From assembly GCA_002450335.1 (NCBI GenBank), contig DJZB01000035.1:2718-34952 (forward strand): 32,235 nt of DNA, given 5' to 3'. This document shows, in pieces, positions 8,150 through 16,310 of the stretch. How positions within the stretch are numbered: the first letter of the stretch is position 1; each line of letters begins with the position of its first letter. The notes under the pieces were generated by a model. It was not told the DNA's origin and made no database searches. It saw nothing but the letters and a program-made list of their open reading frames with translations. The DNA comes from Rhodobiaceae bacterium UBA6963 (GTDB lineage Bacteria > Pseudomonadota > Alphaproteobacteria > RS24). A program made the translations under genes and the position numbers.

Positions 8150-9169
8150 CTAACTTTTTTCTAGACTGGCATGCCATTCACCCAAAGCTGCCAATTTGTT
8201 CATTGAGGCGCGATGGGTGAAAGCGGCCTGTGCCGCCGAAATATTTTCCGGTTTGCCACTCCATGTTTTAAGCGGTGCAGCCTGAAGCGCGCGCCCGTAA
8301 GAGAAACTAATTTTCCAGCTAAGCGGCCCCATTTTATTAATTGCATCGAGATGTGCCGTTGCCAGTTCATCGGCCTGACCGCCGGAGAGAAAAATAATTC
8401 CCGGTACAGCCTGAGGCACGCATTTATTAAAACAGTCCAAAGTCATTTCAGCGACTTGTTGCACACTTGCTTGCGTCGGACATTCTGTGCCGGAAACAAT
8501 CATATTAGGTTTTAGGATAGAGCCTTCAAGATACACATTTTGTTCTTCAAGCTGAGTATAAAGGGCTGAGAGGACGGATGAAGTGACTTCATAACATGTC
8601 TCGGCTGTGTGAGAGCCGTCCATAATTACTTCCGGCTCGACAATCGGTACAATCCCATTTTCTTGACACAATGCGGCATATCTGGCGAGCGCGTGTGTAT
8701 TGGCTGATATACAAGCGCGGCTCGGTATGCCGTCTCCGATATTGATAACAGCGCGCCATTTGGCGAAACGGGCGCCGAGTTTGAAATATTCTTCAAGGCG
8801 TTCGCGTAACCCATCAAGACCTTCCGTGACCTTCTCATTCGGATGGCCCGCCATATCTTTGGCGCCGGTATCTACCTTGATGCCGGGAATAGATCCTGCC
8901 TGTTCAATCAGGCTGACAAGAGTTGTGCCGTCTGCAGCTTTTTGACGAATAGTTTCATCATAAAGAATAACGCCGGAAATAGCTGATTGCATTGCCTCAT
9001 CCGAACGGAACAGCATTTCACGATAATCGCGGCGGCTATCCTCTGTTGACTCGAGCGCAATCGTGTCGAAGCGTTTTTTGATTGTTCCAGTGCTTTCATC
9101 GGCGGCAAGAATACCCTTCCCGTCGGCAACCATTTTCTGGGCTATATCTTCAAGTGACTTTTTATCCAT
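8150..9169 (-). CDS. fba: Class I fructose-bisphosphate aldolase
   Basis: The enzyme reversibly cleaves fructose 1,6-bisphosphate to DHAP and GAP. The 339-residue protein is of the eukaryote-like class I type: KGILAADESTGTIKKRF at 18-34, a KWRAVINIG segment at 137-145, VEPEV at 177-181, and the Schiff-base Lys220 in LEGSILKPNM. It needs no metal, unlike class II aldolases. It is the last gene of the leftward tkt-gap-pgk-fba unit and starts 2 bp after the pgk stop. Both class I and class II enzymes occur in alphaproteobacteria; whether a class II copy exists elsewhere cannot be seen. Confidence 0.96.
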   Translation of the reverse strand: MDKKSLEDIAQKMVADGKGILAADESTGTIKKRFDTIALESTEDSRRDYREMLFRSDEAMQSAISGVILYDETIRQKAADGTTLVSLIEQAGSIPGIKVDTGAKDMAGHPNEKVTEGLDGLRERLEEYFKLGARFAKWRAVINIGDGIPSRACISANTHALARYAALCQENGIVPIVEPEVIMDGSHTAETCYEVTSSVLSALYTQLEEQNVYLEGSILKPNMIVSGTECPTQASVQQVAEMTLDCFNKCVPQAVPGIIFLSGGQADELATAHLDAINKMGPLSWKISFSYGRALQAAPLKTWSGKPENISAAQAAFTHRASMNKLAALGEWHASLEKS

Positions 9170-9171
9170 AT

Positions 9172-10404
9172 TTAACCTACGCGTTTTACAAGCATATTAT
9201 GCTGTAAAGTATCAATTGCCGGAAGTGTTTTTCCTTCCAGCCATTCAAGAAATGCACCCCCGGCTGTGGAAATATATGTAAATCCGTCGGCGGCATCGGA
9301 GTGGTTCAGTGCGGCAACTGTATCGCCGCCACCCGCGACGGATACAAGTTTGCCTGCAATAGTTTGTTGCGCTGCAAATTGTGCCGCGATTTTTGTGCCC
9401 TCATCAAAAGGGGTCAACTCGAAAGCACCAAGTGGGCCGTTCCAAACCAATGTCTTTGATTTTTCAATAGCTGCTTTGATTTTACTGACTGCCAGAGGTC
9501 CGGCATCTAATATCATCATGTCTTCAGGCACTTGTGTTGCTTGACTGCTAACCGGAGAATCCGTGGCGGCAAAGTTTTCAGCCAGCACCACATCGTCGGG
9601 TAACAAGATTTCACAATTGCTGTCTTTTGCAGCTCGCAAAATATCCCGAACTTTATCGAACATGCTTTCTTCGCATAATGACCGACCAATTGCGATGCCT
9701 TGAGCCGCCATAAATGTATTGGCCATGCCGCCACCAATGACTAGTGTGTCGACTTTGCTGATAAGATTGAACAATAAATCAAGCTTGGTAGAGATTTTTG
9801 CTCCCCCGACAACAGCCATAACCGGACGGGTTGGATTGCCAAGGACAGTCTCCAAAGCTTCAAGTTCTTTTTGAAGAGATCTGCCGGCATAAGAGGGCAA
9901 TATGCGCGCCAGACCTTCAGTGGATGCATGCGCCCGGTGGGCTGCGGAGAAAGCGTCATTAATAAAAGCATCAGCCGGTGCAGATAGAGATTTTATAAAA
10001 GCCTCGTCATTGGCTTCTTCACCGGGATGAAAGCGGGTGTTCTCAAGCACAGTCAACCCACCGGCAGATAGATTATCCATGCCTGTCATGGCGGGGTGAC
10101 CAATACAGTCTGCACAGAAACTGACTTCTTTATTCAAGATTGACGACAGCGCATGCGCGATGGGCTTTAATGACATGGCCGGATTTTTCTCACCATTGGG
10201 TCTGCCGAAATGAGAGAGAATTCCGACACGGGCGCCGGCATCTGATAATTCTTGTAATGTTGGGAGTAAACGGTCCAGCCGCGTTGCGTCTCTTATTGTC
10301 CCTTGTGGAGTTACAGGGACATTCAAATCTGCGCGAACAAAAACTTTTTTACCCTGTATATCTGATTGTGACAGGAGGTCATCCAGAGGTCGGGCAGTAG
10401 TCAT
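9172..10404 (-). CDS. pgk: Phosphoglycerate kinase
   Basis: Pgk transfers phosphate between 1,3-bisphosphoglycerate and ADP. From the ATG at 10404 the protein has 410 residues. It shows KVFVRADLNVPV near the N-terminus, ILSHFGRP, the ENTRFHPGEE segment, VVGGAKISTKLD, VIGGGMANTF, and the C-terminal VAGGGDTVAAL and STAGGAFLEWLEG nucleotide-binding loops. The frame stays open upstream to 10476, but those codons overlap the 3' end of gap and do not resemble Pgk, so I start at 10404, 4 bp after the gap stop. The ribosome site is weak, which would fit translational coupling to gap. Confidence 0.97.
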   Translation of the reverse strand: MTTARPLDDLLSQSDIQGKKVFVRADLNVPVTPQGTIRDATRLDRLLPTLQELSDAGARVGILSHFGRPNGEKNPAMSLKPIAHALSSILNKEVSFCADCIGHPAMTGMDNLSAGGLTVLENTRFHPGEEANDEAFIKSLSAPADAFINDAFSAAHRAHASTEGLARILPSYAGRSLQKELEALETVLGNPTRPVMAVVGGAKISTKLDLLFNLISKVDTLVIGGGMANTFMAAQGIAIGRSLCEESMFDKVRDILRAAKDSNCEILLPDDVVLAENFAATDSPVSSQATQVPEDMMILDAGPLAVSKIKAAIEKSKTLVWNGPLGAFELTPFDEGTKIAAQFAAQQTIAGKLVSVAGGGDTVAALNHSDAADGFTYISTAGGAFLEWLEGKTLPAIDTLQHNMLVKRVG

Positions 10405-10408
10405 TTTT

Positions 10409-11416
10409 TTAACCCAGTTTTCCCATGGCTGCGGCTGTATCAAGCATACGCATTGAGAAGCCCCATTCATTGTCATACCAAGCGAGGATCCTTACAAGAT
10501 CTTCACCCACGAGTTGAGTTTGAGTTGTATCAAATACGCAAGAATGTGGGTTGTGGTTAAAGTCACATGAGACAAGTGGTAACTCACAAATTCCCATGAT
10601 GCCTTTAAGATTAGTTTTGCTGGCCTGAACCATTATTTTGTTTACAGCTTCAACGCTGGTTTTTTTGTTGGCTTTAAAAACAAAATCAATCATCGAAACA
10701 TTTGGAGTCGGCACACGAATGGCTGTGCCCCCAAGGCGCCCTTCCATATTCGGGATAACCAGCCCAAGAGATTTAGCCGCTCCCGTTGAGGTCGGTATCA
10801 TGGATTGTCCTGCGGCACGTGCGCGGCGCGGGTCATTATGACGATTATCAACCAGACGCTGATCACCCGTGTAAGCATGAACGGTGGTCATAAAACCGTT
10901 TTCAATGCCGATTTTCTTATCAAGTACAGAAACGAGCGGTGCCAAAGCATTGGTCGTGCAGGATGCATTGGAAACGATTTGATGGCTTTTGCGAAGTTTG
11001 GTGTGGTTCACACCATAGACAACTGTCAAATCAGCGGTCTTGGTAGGTGCGCTTATCAGAACGCGCTGACACCCGGCCTCAATATGCGCCATGCTTTGCT
11101 CTTTGGTGTTAAACGCGCCGGTACACTCTAATACGACATCAACGTCGAGATTCTTCCAAGGTAAGTCTTTTGGATCTCGCGCACTGACAAGTTTCACGGC
11201 ACCATTGCCAAAATTAATACTGCTTTGCGTTGTCTTGATATTGCCCTGATAGCGCCCGTGAATGGAATCATACTCAAAGAGATGCGCGACTCTATCAGGT
11301 GTGCCTGTAGCATTCAGGGCCACCAGTTTTATGTCTTTTCTTTTGCTTTCAAGTAAAGCGCGAAGCGTCAGGCGACCAATACGCCCAAATCCGGTAATTG
11401 CAACCCTCGTAACCAT
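10409..11416 (-). CDS. gap: Type I glyceraldehyde-3-phosphate dehydrogenase, NADP-compatible signature
   Basis: The enzyme interconverts GAP and 1,3-bisphosphoglycerate. The 335-residue protein has the Rossmann motif GFGRIGR at 9-15, catalytic Cys153 in SNASCTTN and His180. Numbering runs four ahead of the Bacillus reference. The residue equivalent to Asp32, which selects NAD, is Ala36 in LNATG, and the equivalents of Leu187-Pro188 are Asn191-Arg192. Loss of that Asp is known in NADP-using GapB and plastid enzymes, so I infer NADP or dual use; the cofactor is not proven. It lies between tkt and pgk on the same strand, with a GAGGGG ribosome site. Confidence 0.96.
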   Translation of the reverse strand: MVTRVAITGFGRIGRLTLRALLESKRKDIKLVALNATGTPDRVAHLFEYDSIHGRYQGNIKTTQSSINFGNGAVKLVSARDPKDLPWKNLDVDVVLECTGAFNTKEQSMAHIEAGCQRVLISAPTKTADLTVVYGVNHTKLRKSHQIVSNASCTTNALAPLVSVLDKKIGIENGFMTTVHAYTGDQRLVDNRHNDPRRARAAGQSMIPTSTGAAKSLGLVIPNMEGRLGGTAIRVPTPNVSMIDFVFKANKKTSVEAVNKIMVQASKTNLKGIMGICELPLVSCDFNHNPHSCVFDTTQTQLVGEDLVRILAWYDNEWGFSMRMLDTAAAMGKLG

Positions 11417-11435
11417 CTAACCCCTCAGGATAATT

Positions 11436-13430
11436 TTATGTGTCTAGCCTGTCTTTAGCATTTTTTACAATTGCTTCAACAGTGATTCCGAAATGTTTAA
11501 ACAGCCTGTCTGCCGGTGCGCTGGCGCCAAAGCTTTCCATGCCGATAAAGCTGTCACCGGGTCTGAGATAGGCATCCCAGCCTTGCCGGATAGCGGCTTC
11601 AATCGCGATGCGCACGGGCGTATCACCCAACACGTCGTCGCGGTAGCCGGACTTTTGTTGGTCGAAAAGTTCAAAACACGGCATTGAAATCACACGGGTT
11701 CCAATATTTTCAGCTTCCAGTTGTTGTTTGGCTTCCATGGCAAGGTGGACTTCAGAACCCGTCGCCAAAAGTGTGACCTGAGCATCTCCGTCTGCGGAGG
11801 CCAACTCATACGCACCCTTGGAAGAAAGGTTTTTCTCTGAATATTCAAGCCTCAATGCCGGCAGACCCTGACGGGTTAGAGCCATAGCTGAAGGCGTGCG
11901 TGATTGCTCCAAGGCAATTTGCCAGCATTCTAAAGTTTCAGTCGCATCTGCCGGACGCAAGGTCAGCAGATTAGGAATGGCACGCAAGGCGGCAAGATGT
12001 TCAACAGGTTGATGTGTAGGGCCATCTTCGCCAAGGCCGATGGAGTCATGTGTCAGAACATGGATAACGCGCTGTTCCATGAGCGCGGCAAGGCGTAATG
12101 CCGGGCGGGAATAATCCGAAAATACAAGGAAGGTACCTGAGTAAGGAATAAATCCACCATGCAAAGCCATGCCGTTCATGGCCGCCGCCATGCCGAATTC
12201 TCTGATGCCATAATGAATAAAGCTTCCACCATAATTATCGGCGCTGACAGCTTCTTGTTCTGGGGTGCGTGTGTTGTTGGATCCGGTTAAATCTGCGGAA
12301 CCGCCGATCATTTCCGGGACAGTGGGGACGATGGCTTTCAACGCATCCTCAGAGGATTTTCTGGTCGCGAGCTTAGTGGGGTTGTCAGCGAGACTTTGCT
12401 TATACTCCTGAATTGCTTTTTCAAGACGCGTTGGTAAATCGCCGGACATAACACGCGTGAAGCGGTTACTGATTTCACTGTCTTGGGCGTCGAGGCGTCC
12501 CTGCCATGCCTTTCGTTCTGACACATGTTTCAAACCTGCCATGCGCCAGCTATCAAGTATATCAGAGGGGATGTCAAAAGGTTCTGATGTCCAACCAAGT
12601 GCTTCGCGGGTAAGGCCAATTTCTTCATCACCCAGAGGTGCGCCGTGAACGCCGGACGTGCCCTGCTTGTTAGGCGCGCCGTAACCGATAGTGGTTTTAC
12701 AGGCAATCAGGGTAGGTTTGTCACGAGTTTGTGCAGCAGAAATCGCGGCTTCTATGGCATCCGGGGCGTGGCCGTCAATGCGTTCCGCAAACCAACCGGC
12801 AGCTTCAAAACGCTTCAGCGCATCGCCGGATTCGGCAAGGTCAAGCGGCCCGTCAATCGAAATGTCATTATCATCATACAGCACAATCAGCTTTGAGAGT
12901 TTCAAATGTCCGGCAAGGCTGATGGCCTCATGACTGATACCTTCCATGAGGTCGCCGTCAGAGGCCAGAACATAAGTATAGTGGTTAACCAGATCATCGC
13001 CGAAACGGCTGTTAAGCATTCGCTCAGCAAGCGCCATGCCGACAGATGTCGCAAGACCCTGACCCAGAGGGCCTGTTGTGGTTTCAATACCTGCAGCATG
13101 ACCATATTCCGGGTGACCGGCTGTGCGCGAACCTAGCTGGCGAAAGTTCTTAATTTCATCCAGCGTCATATCCTCAAAACCCATCAGATAATGAAGTGAA
13201 TAGAGCAGCATGGAGCCATGACCGGCGGAGAGAACAAATCTGTCTCTATCGGCCCAGTCAGGTTGACGTGGGTCAATTTTAAGGAATTTGGTGAAAAGCA
13301 CGGTGGCAATATCAGCCGCCCCCATAGGTAGCCCGGGGTGTCCTGAATTGGCGGCTTGGACCGCATCCATGGAAAGGGCTCTTATGGCATTTGCCATCAT
13401 ATTATGTTTGATTTTTGGATTGTCGCTCAT
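11436..13430 (-). CDS. tkt: Transketolase
   Basis: Transketolase moves two-carbon ketol units between sugar phosphates in the pentose phosphate and Calvin cycles, using thiamine diphosphate. The 664-residue length is standard. Residues seen are His31 in SGHPGLPMG, SAGHGSMLLY at 68-77, GPLGQG at 120-125, the ThDP motif Asp158-Gly159-Asp160 to Asn188, and the C-terminal ESFGASAP. It is the first gene of the leftward tkt-gap-pgk-fba unit, 19 bp before gap. The promoter should lie in the 353-bp intergenic stretch to its right. The order is that seen in many alphaproteobacteria, with or without carbon fixation; no other Calvin-cycle gene is present here. Confidence 0.97.
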   Translation of the reverse strand: MSDNPKIKHNMMANAIRALSMDAVQAANSGHPGLPMGAADIATVLFTKFLKIDPRQPDWADRDRFVLSAGHGSMLLYSLHYLMGFEDMTLDEIKNFRQLGSRTAGHPEYGHAAGIETTTGPLGQGLATSVGMALAERMLNSRFGDDLVNHYTYVLASDGDLMEGISHEAISLAGHLKLSKLIVLYDDNDISIDGPLDLAESGDALKRFEAAGWFAERIDGHAPDAIEAAISAAQTRDKPTLIACKTTIGYGAPNKQGTSGVHGAPLGDEEIGLTREALGWTSEPFDIPSDILDSWRMAGLKHVSERKAWQGRLDAQDSEISNRFTRVMSGDLPTRLEKAIQEYKQSLADNPTKLATRKSSEDALKAIVPTVPEMIGGSADLTGSNNTRTPEQEAVSADNYGGSFIHYGIREFGMAAAMNGMALHGGFIPYSGTFLVFSDYSRPALRLAALMEQRVIHVLTHDSIGLGEDGPTHQPVEHLAALRAIPNLLTLRPADATETLECWQIALEQSRTPSAMALTRQGLPALRLEYSEKNLSSKGAYELASADGDAQVTLLATGSEVHLAMEAKQQLEAENIGTRVISMPCFELFDQQKSGYRDDVLGDTPVRIAIEAAIRQGWDAYLRPGDSFIGMESFGASAPADRLFKHFGITVEAIVKNAKDRLDT

Positions 13431-13783
13431 GGGCCAGGAATCTAAGTTCTGTTTCTACGCAAACTTTTAGCATCTCGTATTGTTGAAGGCGAACCTAAAG
13501 GTGCGCCGGTGATTGTAAGTGCTTTTATAGCATCATGAATTAAATGACATATGTGACAAATCAATCTAATTCACAGATGCATTCCTCAAGACGTCGCTAC
13601 AATGGCGACCGACCGACAAGGAGTCAATGTAAGATTTAATTTGCGTGTCAGGATTATTGAAGACCTCAAATAACTGACTGATTTTGTGATAGATATTTAA
13701 ATTATACTAAATTTGCGAAAAGCTAGATGGTTGACCGAATTCCCATCAACACCCTATGCTTGTGCAATGGAGAATCAAAGATA
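13431..13783. other. Divergent intergenic region tkt / DUF4164
   Basis: This 353-bp AT-rich stretch must hold the promoters for the leftward tkt unit and the rightward DUF4164-zapA unit. I see a 5-bp inverted repeat GTCGC/GCGAC with a 7-bp loop at 13593-13609 and a direct repeat TGACA at 13545-13549 and 13554-13558 flanking a CATATG core. A -10-like TATACT lies at 13703-13708 without a well-spaced -35 box. No gene is visible. Codons at 13727-13783 stay in frame with the next gene but have no support as coding. Confidence 0.5.
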
Positions 13784-14053
13784 ATGCAGGATATCCAAAC
13801 AGCATTGAAAAATTTTAACGAGGCGCTGCAAGCGCTGGAAGATCGTTTGCCTGATCGCATGGCTGAGGCTGTTAAAGTTAAGTCTGAACTGGATGCGCTT
13901 AATATTGAAGCTGCCCATATGCGGAGTGAAATTTCATCTCTAAAAAAACAAATTTCTGCAGGTGCGTCAGCGCAGGGCAAGGCTGAACAGCAAATAGATG
14001 CTGCCATGAAGCAGCTTGATCAACTTATGAATGGTGTGGGTGAACATGGCTGA
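13784..14053 (+). CDS. DUF4164 family coiled-coil protein
   Basis: From the ATG at 13784 this is an 89-residue, almost wholly helical protein with heptad-like spacing of Leu, Ile and Ala (ALKNFNEALQALEDRL, then KVKSELDALNIEAAHMRSEISSLKKQI). It fits DUF4164, a small family found next to zapA in alphaproteobacteria; its function is unknown, though a division role is a reasonable guess from context. An upstream in-frame ATG at 13727 would add 19 residues (including two Cys) that do not look like the family; GGAG at 13769-13772 favours 13784. Its end overlaps the zapA start by 8 bp, so the two are coupled. Confidence 0.8.
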   Translation: MQDIQTALKNFNEALQALEDRLPDRMAEAVKVKSELDALNIEAAHMRSEISSLKKQISAGASAQGKAEQQIDAAMKQLDQLMNGVGEHG

Positions 14054-14402
14054 ACTGACAATTTCTATAAATAGCAGGCCTTTTGCCATTGCATGTGCAG
14101 ACGGGGACGAGCAACGCGTTAGCCGTTTAGCTGAAGATCTTGCAGCCAGACTTGGTGAGGTTAAAAAACATGTTAGTGGCGCCGGGGACTCGCATTTGCT
14201 GGTTCTGGTCGGGTTAACCTTATGTGATGAGCTTAACCAACTTAATGACCAAATTGAGGGGGTTCGTCAGGATGTTGAAGCTGCCGGCAAAACTCGCCTG
14301 GAACTGGAAAAACAGGTCAAAGAATTTGAAAAGCTTATTGCGACCTCTTTGGTGAGCGCGACAGAAAAAATTCAGTCGCTTTCTGAAAATCTAGAAAAAT
14401 AA
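14046..14402 (+). CDS. zapA: Cell division protein ZapA
   Basis: ZapA binds and bundles FtsZ protofilaments at the division ring. The 118-residue protein has the ZapA N-terminal fold (MAELTISINSRPFAIACADGDEQRVSRLAEDLAARL) and a C-terminal coiled coil (about 60-118). The ATG at 14046 gives the family start; the longer frame from 14031 adds MVWVN without support. It overlaps the DUF4164 gene and is followed by the 6S RNA gene and 5-formyl-THF cyclo-ligase, the same order as in many proteobacteria. Confidence 0.92.
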   Translation: MAELTISINSRPFAIACADGDEQRVSRLAEDLAARLGEVKKHVSGAGDSHLLVLVGLTLCDELNQLNDQIEGVRQDVEAAGKTRLELEKQVKEFEKLIATSLVSATEKIQSLSENLEK

Positions 14403-14403
14403 T

Positions 14404-14435
14404 CAGCTTTCCCTCTGTTCAATTTAAGAAAGCTG
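14404..14435 (+). terminator. Perfect 8-bp inverted repeat just after zapA
   Basis: CAGCTTTC at 14404-14411 pairs exactly with GAAAGCTG at 14428-14435 across a 16-base loop, starting one base after the zapA stop. No T-run follows, only CAAAATAATT, so it is not a classic intrinsic terminator. It may end or stabilise the zapA transcript before the 6S RNA gene. Confidence 0.4.
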
Positions 14436-14454
14436 CAAAATAATTGCCGCCTTG

Positions 14455-14650
14455 AATGGGGGATGGCTTCGTTCTATGTTCACTTCAGGAGTTGTCCTGA
14501 ACAGCGGGTCGATAACGCTCGGGACCTTACGATCCTTAAGGGAACTGTCCCTGCGCTAGACCGTGGTCTTTTGCACATGGTGCCCACCTACTTATGTAGG
14601 TCTCCGGGGATCAGGCTCGTTGTCAGAGACAACTCCGACTATGGGTTGTT
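14455..14650 (+). ncRNA. ssrS: 6S RNA
   Basis: The 316-bp gap between zapA and the cyclo-ligase gene is where proteobacteria place 6S RNA, which mimics an open promoter and sequesters the housekeeping RNA polymerase. The sequence is GC-richer than the flanks and has 6S-like content: GTTCACTTCAGG pairing within TTCAGG/CCTGAA (14484-14501), the AGCGGGTC segment, a small AGGGA/TCCCT hairpin at 14539-14552, and an ACCTAC/GTAGGT hairpin at 14586-14601. It matches my recollection of alphaproteobacterial 6S RNA. The ends are approximate, as I could not settle the closing stem by eye. A GGGTTG/CAACCC stem at 14643-14671 may mark its 3' end. Confidence 0.8.
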
Positions 14651-14718
14651 TCTGATTTTTAGATGCAACCCAAAAATTAGAAAGATGAGACGTGCAAAGC
14701 ACGTGTTCCGATAGCTCT

Positions 14719-15372
14719 ATGACCTCCACCAATCAGGCCGCCCCGACGGCACACGTTATGACGGCAAACGATATACAGAAACAGAAAAAAGACATCCGCC
14801 ATCTTGCCGTCCAAAAGCGGCTGGAAGCTAAAAAATTAGAAACGGATGACCTCAAGTTGAAACTTCTGGATGTGTTTCGTGGATTTATCTCAAAAACTTT
14901 ACCTGTTGGGCCAAAATCAGAACGAAGACAATTTGTCGGTTCGGCTTACATGGCAGATGCCTCAGAAATTGATCCATTGCCAATCTTGACTCATTTAAAT
15001 AATGAAGGGTGGCAGACGGCACTTCCACGTATTGAAAAAGACGTGTCTTTATCTTTCAGGGTTTGGCAACCGGGCGATATTTTGATGACCGGAAAGTTTG
15101 AAATGCAAGAACCCGGACCAGACTCTTTGGCTGTGTTCCCTGATTTGGTGATTACGCCCCTACTGGCATTTGACAAATATGGTAACCGTCTTGGCCGTGG
15201 TGGGGGGTATTATGACCGTGCGTTGAAAACACTCAGGGCACAGGGGGAGGTTCTGATTGTGGGAATCGCTTTTGACTCGCAGTTATTTGATATAGTTCCT
15301 CATGAAAAGCATGATGAGAAACTTGATTTTGTTCTGACACCTTCCGGTGTTCACCATTTTGAGGCGGTATAA
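14719..15372 (+). CDS. ygfA: 5-formyltetrahydrofolate cyclo-ligase
   Basis: The enzyme converts 5-formyl-THF to 5,10-methenyl-THF with ATP, recycling a storage folate. The family motif GRGGGYYDR lies near the C-terminal third, followed by the VGIAFDSQ strand and the HEKHDEKLDFVLTP end. The start is uncertain. The ATG at 14719 gives 217 residues and the ATG at 14758 gives 204; neither has a clear ribosome site, and the first 20 residues are low in family resemblance. A frame open from 14692 would run into the 6S RNA flank. It ends with TAATG overlap into the next gene. Confidence 0.9.
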   Translation: MTSTNQAAPTAHVMTANDIQKQKKDIRHLAVQKRLEAKKLETDDLKLKLLDVFRGFISKTLPVGPKSERRQFVGSAYMADASEIDPLPILTHLNNEGWQTALPRIEKDVSLSFRVWQPGDILMTGKFEMQEPGPDSLAVFPDLVITPLLAFDKYGNRLGRGGGYYDRALKTLRAQGEVLIVGIAFDSQLFDIVPHEKHDEKLDFVLTPSGVHHFEAV

Positions 15373-16175
15373 TGAAAATTTTATTCCTGGGCGATATTGT
15401 GGGTCGAGCGGCTCGCGAAGCCGTGATTGATGAATTACCGGCCTTACGTCGCGATATGGATATCGATTTTGTTGTCGTAAATGGCGAAAATGCCGCCGGT
15501 GGGTTTGGTATCACCGAAACCATTGCCAATAGCCTTTTCGATGCCGGTGCAGATGTCATCACATTGGGTAATCATGCTTGGGATCAGCGAGAAACCCTCA
15601 CTCATATTGATAGAGAGCCGCGTCTTTTGCGTCCGGCAAATTTTCCCGCCAACACACCGGGTAAAGGCGCCGGGTTGTTTACAACCGAAAAGGGTCAGCA
15701 GGTGCTTATCATCACCGTTCAAGGTCAGTTGTTTATGGAAACGCTGGAAGACCCGTTTGCTGCTGTTGAAAGAGAGCTTGCCGCTTGTCCGCTGGGGGAA
15801 GCCACCGATGCCGTGATTGTTGAAATTCATGGTGAGGCGAGTTCTGAAAAAATGGCGATGGGGCATTTTTGTGATGGGAGAGCCAGTCTTGTCGTCGGGA
15901 CGCACACTCATGTCCCGACCGCGGATGTTCAGATATTTGAGAATGGTACTGCGTATCAAACAGATGCCGGTATGTGCGGTGATTATGACAGCGTGATTGG
16001 TATGGAAAAAGAAGAGCCAATGCGGCGTTTTATGACCAAAATGCGGGGTGGGCCTTTTAAACCGGCTATGGGCGCGGTGACGCTTTGTGGTCTTATGGTG
16101 GAAACTGGACCTGACGGGCTTGCCGTTTCAGCGAAGCCTTTCCGCTATGGTGGCAGACTAGAGCAAGCTGTCTAA
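15372..16175 (+). CDS. YmdB-type metallophosphoesterase (TIGR00282 family)
   Basis: The 267-residue protein belongs to the binuclear metallophosphoesterases related to Bacillus YmdB, a 2',3'-cyclic nucleotide phosphodiesterase involved in lifestyle switching. Metal and active-site positions are visible: Asp8 in FLGDIVG, Glu39-Asn40 in NGEN, Asn67-His68 in GNHAWD, His153 in EIHGEASSEK, and His178 and His180 in GTHTHVPT. The role in alphaproteobacteria is not well defined. It is coupled to the cyclo-ligase gene by a one-base overlap. A 135-bp gap then separates it from yebC. Confidence 0.93.
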   Translation: MKILFLGDIVGRAAREAVIDELPALRRDMDIDFVVVNGENAAGGFGITETIANSLFDAGADVITLGNHAWDQRETLTHIDREPRLLRPANFPANTPGKGAGLFTTEKGQQVLIITVQGQLFMETLEDPFAAVERELAACPLGEATDAVIVEIHGEASSEKMAMGHFCDGRASLVVGTHTHVPTADVQIFENGTAYQTDAGMCGDYDSVIGMEKEEPMRRFMTKMRGGPFKPAMGAVTLCGLMVETGPDGLAVSAKPFRYGGRLEQAV

Positions 16176-16213
16176 AGTTGGTCTTCTTTTTATCCTTTAG
16201 CAGGTCGTGAACA

Positions 16214-16260
16214 ACGGGTAGTATAGGCGAATCATGGGTATGATTCCCATAGACACCCGT
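16214..16260 (+). promoter_or_regulatory. Nested inverted repeats upstream of yebC
   Basis: ACGGGT (16214-16219) pairs with ACCCGT (16255-16260), and inside it ATGGG (16234-16238) pairs with CCCAT (16246-16250) across a 7-base loop. This lies in the 135-bp gap before yebC. There is no T-run, so it is not an obvious terminator. It could be a structured leader, a small RNA or an operator; I do not recognise it. Confidence 0.4.
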
Positions 16261-16310
16261 CGAGCGAGGCATGTTCGGCAGTTTAAATTGTAAAAAACCG
16301 GAACACATAA

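Noticed and set aside
10405..10476. N-terminal extension of pgk
   Set aside because: These codons overlap the end of gap and give a Cys/Trp-rich stretch unlike Pgk; the ATG at 10404 gives the family start.
15444..15959. 171-codon minus-strand frame inside the metallophosphoesterase gene
   Set aside because: It is antisense to a gene with all catalytic residues intact and has no recognisable domain.
16214..16260. tRNA or known riboswitch before yebC
   Set aside because: No cloverleaf, T-loop or CCA end can be drawn, and I do not recognise any riboswitch core.
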